DNA of 53,046 nt. It comes from Bacteroidales bacterium (GTDB lineage: Bacteria > Bacteroidota > Bacteroidia > Bacteroidales > UBA12077). A program made the translations under genes and the position numbers. The notes beneath the pieces were generated by a model. The model did no database searches. It saw only the letters and a list, made by a program, of their open reading frames with translations, and was not told the DNA's origin. Shown here in pieces: positions 8,460 through 15,926 of the stretch. The stretch is taken from NCBI GenBank assembly GCA_018334675.1, contig JAGXLL010000014.1, forward strand, positions 4,571 to 57,616. Reading direction: 5' to 3'. Position 1 is the stretch's first letter; the number at the start of each line of letters is the position of its first letter.

Positions 8460-8476
8460 TGTTAAATTTTCGTTAA
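8460..8476 (-). promoter_or_regulatory. Two-copy TTAAC direct repeat upstream of pit
   Basis: Minus strand reads TTAACG, five bases, TTAACA, an 11-bp-phased direct repeat of the same type as the arrays near 5143-5245. Its near edge is 31 bp upstream of the pit -7 box, a position suited to an activator. Confidence 0.6.
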
Positions 8477-8628
8477 TTCTTCCTGAGTCTCTTTATAGAT
8501 GGTTGTTTCGTCAATAACAGAGGTAGGAGATGAAAGATATGATCTTCAAAAGCAATGCCATTGGTGTAAAGGTGAATGCCTTACATCAAAATTTTCAACG
8601 CATCAAGCCGATTGTGCCGTCTTTTTGC

Positions 8629-8636
8629 TATATTTG
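8629..8636 (+). promoter_or_regulatory. -7 promoter box for the siaBC-like pair
   Basis: TATATTTG, an exact TAnnTTTG match 19 bp upstream of the ATG at 8655, implying a very short leader. Confidence 0.65.
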
Positions 8637-8654
8637 ACTCAGTGAACATCCATT

Positions 8655-9176
8655 ATGGCTAACAACACCAGGGATATCGTTCGATATGAAGGGCATCTGG
8701 GAACCGACCAGGTTGACCAACTCCTGATAGACCTTCATGAGAAACTTGTGGCAATGGATATTGGTTTGCTTACCCGCAAACGCATTTATTCGGTCTCGGT
8801 GGAATGTTTGGATAATATCTCCAAGCATGCGGATGTGGAGTCGATTAGTGAGGAACAGTTTCGTCAGTATCCGTCCTTTTTCCTGTTAACGGAAGACTCC
8901 GAGGGCTTTCAGATTCAGGTATCCAATGTACTGCAGAAAATCGAAGCCGATACCATTGAGCAACGCCTGAAGAAGCTCAACAAACTCAACCGGGATCAGG
9001 TCAATGAGCTTTTCAAGGATACCATCCGCCAGGGAGCCACCCTCTCAGACAAAGGGGGAGCCGGGCTGGGTCTGATCGTGCTGGCAAAAACCACCCGGCA
9101 GCCCATGAGATTTTGGTTTACACCCATAGGCACCGATCATGCCTACTTTACATTGATCATTCGAATTACCAGATAG
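8655..9176 (+). CDS. SiaB-like (DUF6272) histidine-kinase-fold protein
   Basis: A 173-residue soluble protein resembling the SiaB family of atypical protein kinases, which phosphorylate the SiaC partner protein in a partner-switch system of the anti-sigma/anti-anti-sigma kind. It shows ATPase-fold hallmarks: an N-box-like helix (SVECLDNISKHAD, about residues 49-61) and a C-terminal glycine motif (DKGGAGLGLIVLAK, about 134-147). No membrane segment or sensor domain is present. The next gene, 15 bp downstream, is its expected substrate, a SiaC homologue, which strongly supports the call. The phosphatase (SiaA) and the diguanylate cyclase (SiaD) found with these genes in Pseudomonas are not in this window. 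Confidence 0.75.
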   Translation: MANNTRDIVRYEGHLGTDQVDQLLIDLHEKLVAMDIGLLTRKRIYSVSVECLDNISKHADVESISEEQFRQYPSFFLLTEDSEGFQIQVSNVLQKIEADTIEQRLKKLNKLNRDQVNELFKDTIRQGATLSDKGGAGLGLIVLAKTTRQPMRFWFTPIGTDHAYFTLIIRITR

Positions 9177-9191
9177 GAAAAACAACACCAT

Positions 9192-9599
9192 ATGGAAAAA
9201 ATCAGGTTAGAAGCGACTGATAAATCACCGGGCATATTTTTTGATCCTCAGAACAAGACTTTTGAGATGGAAGGCGTCTCCCGTCCGGAAAATGTACGGG
9301 ACTTTTTTATTCCTGTTATGGAAAAGCTGCGTAAAAACCTCGAGGAATTTCTGGGGCAAAAAGAGTCCGTTACCGACGAGAAACCCCTGAAGTGCACGTT
9401 TAAGCTGGAATACTTTAACTCTTCCTCGGCCAAGTTTATTTCCGATATCCTGGTAATGATCGGTAACTACCACAAAAAAGGCATGCCGGTGAAGTTATAC
9501 TGGTATTTCAAAGAAGGGGATGAGGATATACTGGAGGTGGGAGAGGACTTCTCCGAGATGATCGACATGCCTTTCCAAATGGTGATGATCGAACGATAA
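9192..9599 (+). CDS. SiaC-like (DUF1987) regulatory phosphoprotein
   Basis: A 135-residue protein that matches the DUF1987/SiaC family in its opening (ATDKSPGIFFDP) and its central helix motif (LEYFNSSSAKFISDIL, about residues 72-87). In Pseudomonas SiaC the phosphorylated residue is a Thr in this motif; here the stretch is Asn-Ser-Ser-Ser, so Ser77 is the likely site (inference). SiaC-type proteins bind different partners depending on phosphorylation. The gene follows the SiaB-like kinase by 15 bp and is surely cotranscribed. Its output target in this organism is unknown because no cyclase or sigma factor is adjacent. Confidence 0.8.
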   Translation: MEKIRLEATDKSPGIFFDPQNKTFEMEGVSRPENVRDFFIPVMEKLRKNLEEFLGQKESVTDEKPLKCTFKLEYFNSSSAKFISDILVMIGNYHKKGMPVKLYWYFKEGDEDILEVGEDFSEMIDMPFQMVMIER

Positions 9600-9701
9600 A
9601 TTGTTTATTGTTTAGATTTATAATGTTGACCCGTTGAGGTTTAAAGAAACTTTAAAACCTTGCAACCTTCCAAACGTTCAACGTTTTTACGCTCAACTAA
9701 T

Positions 9702-10313
9702 TTATTTTACATCGTTGGATTGGACGAAAACGGCCCCGGCTTGTTTCATCTCATCGTGGGCCTGCTGTTCGGATCCGTTGATGTCGATTCCGCGGATGGC
9801 ATTTGTCACCACATAAACCTTGAAACCTTCTTTTAGTCCGTCCAGAACCGACCATTTCACACAGAAGTCGGTCGCCAGACCTGTGACATAGAGGGTATCG
9901 ATGTCCCGGTCGCGCAGGTAACCCGTTAGACCGGTTTTCGTTTTAAAATCATTTTCATAGAAGGCTGAATAAGAATCGATGGCCTTTCTGAATCCCTTGC
10001 GGATGACCAATTGGGCAGGGGTGGTATTCAGGTCGGGATGGAATTCACTGCCTTTTTCTCCCTGCACGCAGTGGTCCGGCCAGAGTACCTGATCGCCGTA
10101 ATCCAGGTTGGTGGTTTCAAAAGGTTCCTTCCCCTGGTAGGAAGAGGCAAAGGACCAGTGCCCTTTAGGGTGCCAGTCCTGGGTTTGTATTATATTGTCA
10201 AAGCGGGGTATCAGGTCGTTGATCACCGGAACCACCTGGTCGCCTTTGGGCACTTCGAGCGCCCCTCCAGGACAAAAATCATTTTGTACATCCACTATAA
10301 TAAGAGCTCGCAT
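9702..10313 (-). CDS. pncA: Nicotinamidase
   Basis: A 203-residue cysteine hydrolase that converts nicotinamide to nicotinate for NAD salvage. The catalytic triad is visible as Asp8 (DVQNDF), Lys106 (VIRKGF) and Cys151 (GLATDFCVKWS). Metal-binding candidates are Asp46, His48 and His52 (DWHPKGH), with His81 nearby. Length matches E. coli PncA. The start lies 2 bp after the stop of the nicotinate phosphoribosyltransferase gene, so the two consecutive salvage steps are coupled in one operon. Confidence 0.93.
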   Translation of the reverse strand: MRALIIVDVQNDFCPGGALEVPKGDQVVPVINDLIPRFDNIIQTQDWHPKGHWSFASSYQGKEPFETTNLDYGDQVLWPDHCVQGEKGSEFHPDLNTTPAQLVIRKGFRKAIDSYSAFYENDFKTKTGLTGYLRDRDIDTLYVTGLATDFCVKWSVLDGLKEGFKVYVVTNAIRGIDINGSEQQAHDEMKQAGAVFVQSNDVK

Positions 10314-10315
10314 GG

Positions 10316-11749
10316 CTACCTCCTGTTTTCTATTGTGCTTCTCAGTTCCAAAACAAGTTGGTTTCTTAAATTGTTTAACCGGTCGGATAAGCCCACCTTA
10401 TAAATGTGGGGCATCTCGAACCGATGATGTTCAAGGGGCAATTGGGACAGTCTTTTTCTGGCATAGCGCTGTATGGCCTCGGTATTGTTTTCGGCATGAA
10501 TGATCCGGCCTTTCTCGAATACCCGATCAAACAGGGATTCTTTACTTAGAGCCGATAAGTTGCATTTTTTATTTGCCTCGTGGGGGTGATGCATCAGCTG
10601 AGGTTCCTGTTCATCTTCCAGTGCGATGCAATCAGCATAGAACAGACCATCCTGGTCAAAATATCTGTAAAGTTTCTTGACTCCCGGCAGAGATATTTTT
10701 TCGTAGGTATCGGAGAGTTTTAGCTTAGGTTCGTGATTATTCATCGACAATTTGTATACGCCGTCGAGGGCAGCTGTCTTCTTACCTGTGATCAGCTCGG
10801 TGCCGACTCCAAAACCATCGAGGGGAGCTCCCTGTTCCAGGAGGCTGCGTATCACATATTCATCCAGCTGGTTGGAGGCCAGGATCTTGGTCTCGTGTAA
10901 TCCGGCATCATCGAGCATTTTTCTGGCTTTTTTGCTCAGGAAAGCCAAATCGCCGCTGTCAAGACGTATGGCTTGCAGCCGGTATCCTTTTTCCCTGAGT
11001 TCATGTCCGACCATTATGGCATTGGGCACTCCCTGGTTTAGGGTGTCATAGGTATCAACCAGCAGGACGGTTTTTTCGGGAAATACTTCTGCATATTGGC
11101 GAAAAGCCGTGAGTTCATCTTCGAAACTCTGAACCCATGAATGGGCCAGGGTGCCTGTGATCTTAACCCGGTAGGCAAATCCGGCCAACACGTTGGAAGT
11201 GGCATCGACCCCTCCGATGATGGCTGCCCGGCTGGCTTGCAAGCCTCCAAGGCCCTGAGCCCGCCTCAGGCCGAAGTCGCTGACAGGTCGGTCTCCTGCT
11301 ACCCGCCTGATGCGCGAAGCCTTAGTGGCCACCAGCGATTCAAAATTCAGATAGTTCAGCAGAATGGTCTCTATCAGTTGACATTCAATGATATTGCCTT
11401 CTACCCGCAGCACCGGTTCCACCGGAAAAACGACCTCGCCCTCCCGGACACTGTGTATGGTACCTTGAAAACTGAACTCACGCAGGTATTCCAGGAACGG
11501 TTCCTTGAATCCCTGATTTCGCAGGTATTCAATATCCTCCTGGTCGAAGGAGAAATTTTCCAGGGATCTGAGCAAATCCCATAATCCCGCAAAAATAACA
11601 TATCCTCCCTCAAAAGGATTCGCCCGGAAGAAATAGTCGAAGGATGCGGGTTCATCCTTTTTGCCTGCAAAGTAATACCCCTGAGCCATGGTCAGCTCAT
11701 AGAGGTCGACATAGAATCCGTTGTGGTTATTTAATATATCCATTGTCAA
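10316..11749 (-). CDS. pncB: Nicotinate phosphoribosyltransferase
   Basis: A 477-residue enzyme that joins nicotinate to PRPP, giving nicotinate mononucleotide at the cost of ATP. Family features include the N-terminal DLYELTMAQGYY, the DFGLRRAQG motif, the His of GTLAHSWVQSF (His203), which corresponds to the phosphorylated active-site histidine, and VDTYDT followed by AIRLDSGDL. The first codons read Met-Thr-Met, so a start two codons later (11743) is equally possible. It is the promoter-proximal gene of a two-gene operon with pncA; I see no exact -7 box upstream. Confidence 0.93.
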   Translation of the reverse strand: MTMDILNNHNGFYVDLYELTMAQGYYFAGKKDEPASFDYFFRANPFEGGYVIFAGLWDLLRSLENFSFDQEDIEYLRNQGFKEPFLEYLREFSFQGTIHSVREGEVVFPVEPVLRVEGNIIECQLIETILLNYLNFESLVATKASRIRRVAGDRPVSDFGLRRAQGLGGLQASRAAIIGGVDATSNVLAGFAYRVKITGTLAHSWVQSFEDELTAFRQYAEVFPEKTVLLVDTYDTLNQGVPNAIMVGHELREKGYRLQAIRLDSGDLAFLSKKARKMLDDAGLHETKILASNQLDEYVIRSLLEQGAPLDGFGVGTELITGKKTAALDGVYKLSMNNHEPKLKLSDTYEKISLPGVKKLYRYFDQDGLFYADCIALEDEQEPQLMHHPHEANKKCNLSALSKESLFDRVFEKGRIIHAENNTEAIQRYARKRLSQLPLEHHRFEMPHIYKVGLSDRLNNLRNQLVLELRSTIENRR

Positions 11750-11826
11750 TACCTTATAATTGTTACATGAGAAGATGGGTATTGTTCAAAGAACCCTTGC
11801 TGAGATTTATCCGTTGATCCCGAAAG

Positions 11827-11875
11827 CAGGCTGCCTGAAAAACCTCCTTGATTTTCAGGTTTTTCAGGCAGCCTG
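11827..11875. terminator. 19-bp perfect inverted repeat after the tricorn gene
   Basis: Bases 11827-11845 pair perfectly with 11857-11875 around an 11-base loop, just beyond the Tricorn stop codon at 11884. The stem is long and contains a run of five A:T pairs, but no U tract follows on either strand, so it may be a 3'-end stabiliser rather than a classical intrinsic terminator. Confidence 0.6.
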
Positions 11876-11883
11876 TGGATTTA

Positions 11884-14800
11884 TTAATTCTTGTCGATTT
11901 GCCGGAGCAATTCCTCGACGGCTCGCTTCAGTTGTTCGTCGCGGCCTTCGGCCTTGCTGTCGGGGCGGTTGTTGATGATGATATCGGGAACAGCCGGCCC
12001 GTGTTCCATGTTTTCACCGGTTTTCTTAACATACCAGGCCCGGTAGGGCATGCGGATATAGGAGTCATCGATCAGTCTTCTGCCGCCGGTGGAGATGACG
12101 GCTCCAAAAGTCGGGATACCTACCAGTTTTCCATGATCGAGGGTTTTATAAGCATGGGAGAAGATCTCGGCATTGGAATAGCTGTTTTGATTGCAAAGCG
12201 CAATCGAGGGCTTTGTCCAGGACGACAGTGGCAACCTTTCCGAGAAAGGATAGTATTCGCGGAATTTCTGATGGTTTTTCTCGAGGTTGTCGGTGGCGCC
12301 TCTGGGGATGGTGTAAGCGTGTTGTCTGACATTCAACACAGACATCAGATAGTCGGTAGTCCATCCTCCGCCATTGTATCGGACATCAATGACGATTCCC
12401 TTTTTGCCATATCCACTGGCCATGAGTTCTCTTTCGAAACGTTCAAAGCTTGGCCAGTTCATTCCCTGGATGTGGATGTAACCCAGTTTGCCACCGCTGT
12501 ATTGATCGGTCAGCGACTTGCGCTTATCCACCCATTCCTGGTATTTTTCCTGTCTCAGGCTGCTGGTGGGGCGGATGATCACTTCCCGGGTGTTGCCATC
12601 CTGATCCATCACTTCCATGTAGACTTCTTCATCGGCTTTGTTGATCAGGCTGGCATATAGGTTGTTGTTGGCAATCTCGTTGCCATTGACCAGGGTGATC
12701 ACCTCGCCTTCGCGGAGCTTGCTGAATTTTTTGTCAGCAGGTGAGTTGGGGATTAGATGAGTGATCTCGACTCCTTTCTTGTGGGGTGTCACTTCAACGC
12801 CCAGCAGTCCGGTCCTTTCGTTTTCGGTTTCTGCCAGATCGCTGCCATACATACCCATATGGCTGGCATTGAGCTGTCCGAGCATGATGTTGAACATATC
12901 CCTGAAATCATGCTTCGTAGAGGCAGCCAGTGCCAGGGGCTTGTATCTTTTTTTCAGCTTGTTCCAGTCATTTCCGTGGAACTGAGGATCGTAAAATTTC
13001 TCCTGCATGATCATCCATCCATCTTCAAAGAGCTGTTCCATTTCCTCTTTCAGGTGGACATCCATTTCGGCCTTCACAGAAACGGACTTGAGCGCTTCGT
13101 CCTGGGTGTTGAGTTTGGCCAGTCTGCCACCCTGTTTAAGCATATAGAGGGTATTGTTCTTATGGTCTATGGTCACACCCCGGGGTGACTGGTCGTTCTG
13201 AGTCAGGCGCTTCATTTCTTCCCCGTCCCATTTCACGCTGTAGAGGTCGCTGTCGGCGTCATAATCTCTTCTTCCGCCGCGGTTGGTGACAAAGTAAAAG
13301 GTGTTTCCGTCCTTCGAGATGGCCAGCTCCCCTTCATTTCCGGGCAGGCTGGTGACCTGTTCGAGCCGGTCGTGGATGTTTTCCAGATTAATGACAATGT
13401 CCACGGGTTTGTCCTTGTCCTTATCCTTATCGTCTTTTTCTTGTTGCTCATCCATCTCTTCCCAGTCTTCCCGGGTTTTTTGCCAGTCTTCTTTCTTAAG
13501 CCAGGCAAACCAAAGGTCGCGGTCGCCGTTGTTGCGCTCGGAGATGAAACCCAGTTTGCTGCCATCGGGGCTCCAGAACGGGCTATGATCGCCTTTGGGG
13601 TGCATGCTAACATTCACAGGCTTATGGCTGTTATCGACGGGATGAATGAAGATCTCGGAATTGAAATTGAGGTCATCCATGCTGTAGGCGAGCCATTGGC
13701 CATCGGGGCTCCAGGTGAGGCCCGAGGGGGTGGACCATCCCTCTTCCCGAAGAACCTTTTCATTGGAGAGCCGGCCTTTCTCGGTGTCAATGTTGGCAAC
13801 CACAAAGGTGCCATTGCCCCTGGCAAAGGCCACCTTCTTACCGTCGGGCGAGGCTACCGGGTTGTACTCAGGCTCGTTGTTTTGGGTGATTTGAATAGCC
13901 TGGTGCCTGAGGGACTCATACAAGCCGGTCTTATCGGGGTCGGCCGATTGGAGCAGGTACAGCTCTCTTTGGCCCGAGCGGTCGGAGACAAAGATCAGGG
14001 TGGAATCGTTGACAAAGTCGATATCAAAATCGCGGTACGGATGCTTGGTCAGACGAACCGTACGGCTCTTCTTCTTCTGGTTATCCACCAGAAAAATCTC
14101 ACCCCGTATAACGAACGTGGTATACTCTCCGCTGGGGGAGAGGGCATAATCGCTCAGGTCGCCGGAGTATGTTTTGTGCTGAACCGGGGTAAAGCGGTAA
14201 TCGCGGGTCATCTTCAGGGCAAGCTTTTCCGGAGTGCGGTCATTTTTCTTTTTCAGAAAAATGTCGATGCCTTTTTCGTAGACCAGGGTTTCACCCTCGG
14301 GGCTCACATCAAAATAGCGAATGCCAAACGCCTGAGCCTCGGTCTTTGCAACGGCTTCCCCGGCTTTTTGTCCATTGTCCAGGTTCATGCTGAAGATGTT
14401 GTATTTGCCCGGTCTGGAACTAATGAAATACAGGGTGTTGTTGCCTGCCCAGCGGGGCTGAAAATCGTTGCCCTCGTATTCGGTGATTTGATGGTAGTCC
14501 TCGGTTTGGGTATCATATACCCAGATATCCTTGTTGGCGGGCCCCTTATATGCCTCGCGTTCTTCCCGGCAGGAACCCCTGACAAAGGCAATGAAACGTT
14601 CGTTGGGAGAGCGAACCGGCTGGTAGCCGACGGCATCCATCATGCGGTGGGGCGTTTCTCCATCCAGAGAAACCCTATAGACTTCATCTTCACGCTCTAC
14701 TTGCGCAAAGGCCCGGTTGGTGGTGAACATGATCTCTTCCCCCGAATACCAGTCGCTGATCACATCCGACGTGGAGTGGTAGGTGAGGCGTTGGGTGTTG

Positions 14801-15108
14801 CTGCCATCCTGGTCAATCACATATACATCGCTGTGTCCATAGCGGTTGCTGGTAAAGGCAATGTTTTGATCGTCCGGGCTCCAGCGGGGCATCCGGTCGT
14901 ATCCCTCGTGAATGGTCAGGCGGCTGGGTGCCGATGAGGCGTCCAGATCTTTTACCCAGATGTCTCCCTGGTATACAAAAGCTATCTTCGACCCGTCATG
15001 GGAGAGAGACGGGTACCGGGCGAAATAATCCTTATCATTTGCCTGGCTGGAAAAGGCGACCAGGAAAAAAAACAGGGCTGGTACAATCATTAAGATTTTT
15101 TTCTTCAT
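11884..15108 (-). CDS. Tricorn-type S41 protease
   Basis: A 1074-residue homologue of archaeal Tricorn (about 1070 residues), a large peptidase that degrades oligopeptides. A signal peptide (about 1-23) indicates export to the periplasm, unlike the cytosolic archaeal enzyme. Residues about 30-330 and 330-660 carry WD40/TolB-like propeller repeats (SHDGSKIAFVYQGDIW, SPDGQWLAYS). A charged linker rich in KDKDK follows, then the C1 helical domain, a PDZ domain (about 770-850) and the S41 catalytic domain. Catalytic residues appear to be the His of NASHMG, Ser978 (NSYSNAE) and a Glu near 1032-1035 (GENMEHG). No cofactor aminopeptidases are adjacent. Confidence 0.9.
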   Translation of the reverse strand: MKKKILMIVPALFFFLVAFSSQANDKDYFARYPSLSHDGSKIAFVYQGDIWVKDLDASSAPSRLTIHEGYDRMPRWSPDDQNIAFTSNRYGHSDVYVIDQDGSNTQRLTYHSTSDVISDWYSGEEIMFTTNRAFAQVEREDEVYRVSLDGETPHRMMDAVGYQPVRSPNERFIAFVRGSCREEREAYKGPANKDIWVYDTQTEDYHQITEYEGNDFQPRWAGNNTLYFISSRPGKYNIFSMNLDNGQKAGEAVAKTEAQAFGIRYFDVSPEGETLVYEKGIDIFLKKKNDRTPEKLALKMTRDYRFTPVQHKTYSGDLSDYALSPSGEYTTFVIRGEIFLVDNQKKKSRTVRLTKHPYRDFDIDFVNDSTLIFVSDRSGQRELYLLQSADPDKTGLYESLRHQAIQITQNNEPEYNPVASPDGKKVAFARGNGTFVVANIDTEKGRLSNEKVLREEGWSTPSGLTWSPDGQWLAYSMDDLNFNSEIFIHPVDNSHKPVNVSMHPKGDHSPFWSPDGSKLGFISERNNGDRDLWFAWLKKEDWQKTREDWEEMDEQQEKDDKDKDKDKPVDIVINLENIHDRLEQVTSLPGNEGELAISKDGNTFYFVTNRGGRRDYDADSDLYSVKWDGEEMKRLTQNDQSPRGVTIDHKNNTLYMLKQGGRLAKLNTQDEALKSVSVKAEMDVHLKEEMEQLFEDGWMIMQEKFYDPQFHGNDWNKLKKRYKPLALAASTKHDFRDMFNIMLGQLNASHMGMYGSDLAETENERTGLLGVEVTPHKKGVEITHLIPNSPADKKFSKLREGEVITLVNGNEIANNNLYASLINKADEEVYMEVMDQDGNTREVIIRPTSSLRQEKYQEWVDKRKSLTDQYSGGKLGYIHIQGMNWPSFERFERELMASGYGKKGIVIDVRYNGGGWTTDYLMSVLNVRQHAYTIPRGATDNLEKNHQKFREYYPFSERLPLSSWTKPSIALCNQNSYSNAEIFSHAYKTLDHGKLVGIPTFGAVISTGGRRLIDDSYIRMPYRAWYVKKTGENMEHGPAVPDIIINNRPDSKAEGRDEQLKRAVEELLRQIDKN

Positions 15109-15190
15109 AAAGCAATTATTTTAATTCTTATCATCGGTTGCATTATCTATTGATGCCAGGAAACAGGTTGCGTTTAACAGGGCATTGCGA

Positions 15191-15838
15191 TTACCCGGTT
15201 TTGACCTGCTTCTGGTAATAAAGGCACAGATCGGTCAGTGGACATTGGTGGCATTTGGGATTGCGGGCCGTGCAAATATAACGCCCGTGCAGGATCAGCC
15301 AGTGATGGGCCCGGGGTATAAGCTCTTCCGGGATGTTTTCAATGAGTTGTTTCTCAGCCTGAAGCGGATTCCTGGCATTGCGTGTCAGCCCTATTCTCCA
15401 GGAAACCCTGAAGACGTGGGTGTCTACAGCCATGGCCGGTTTGTCATAAATCACCGAAGCAATAACATTGGCCGACTTTCTTCCTACTCCGGGTAATTTT
15501 TGGAGGTTGGTCACATCATCCGGTACCACTCCATCAAATTCTTCGGTCAATACCCGGGCCATGCCTGCCAGATGTTTGGCCTTGTTATTGGGATAGGAAC
15601 AGCTGCTGATGTAAGAGAGGATCTCATCTTTTCCAGCCTCTGCCATTGCCTCAGGAGTAGGGAACCTTTCCATCAGGGCTGGTGTTAGCATATTAACCCG
15701 CTTGTCGGTGCATTGCGCCGATAATATCACTGCTACCACCAACTCGAAGGGACTGTTGTGTTTTAATTCGGTCTCTGCTACCGGGTGATTAACCTTGAAA
15801 TATTCCATGACCCGGCGGGTACGTTCTTTCCTTGTCAT
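15191..15838 (-). CDS. nth: Endonuclease III
   Basis: A 215-residue bifunctional DNA glycosylase/AP lyase that removes oxidised pyrimidines. The helix-hairpin-helix LPGVGRKSA carries catalytic Lys121, and Asp139 follows in AVDTHVFR. The C-terminal [4Fe-4S] cluster ligands are Cys189, Cys196, Cys199 and Cys205 (C-x6-C-x2-C-x5-C). Length matches E. coli Nth (211). It precedes the Tricorn gene on the same strand with about 80 bp between, so cotranscription is possible but there is no functional link. Confidence 0.95.
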   Translation of the reverse strand: MTRKERTRRVMEYFKVNHPVAETELKHNSPFELVVAVILSAQCTDKRVNMLTPALMERFPTPEAMAEAGKDEILSYISSCSYPNNKAKHLAGMARVLTEEFDGVVPDDVTNLQKLPGVGRKSANVIASVIYDKPAMAVDTHVFRVSWRIGLTRNARNPLQAEKQLIENIPEELIPRAHHWLILHGRYICTARNPKCHQCPLTDLCLYYQKQVKTG

Positions 15839-15926
15839 GCGCCCGTGTTTTTTAGATCAGATCCAGCTTCTGAACTTGGGTGAGCCAATAAATTTATAAA
15901 AAAAATGGCAATTGCGGAGGGAGAGC

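Noticed and set aside
13372-14937. 521-codon open frame on the plus strand opposite the Tricorn gene
   Set aside because: It is a shadow of the Tricorn coding sequence, with low-complexity Val/Gly/Ala composition and no family match; the Tricorn domains are intact on the other strand.
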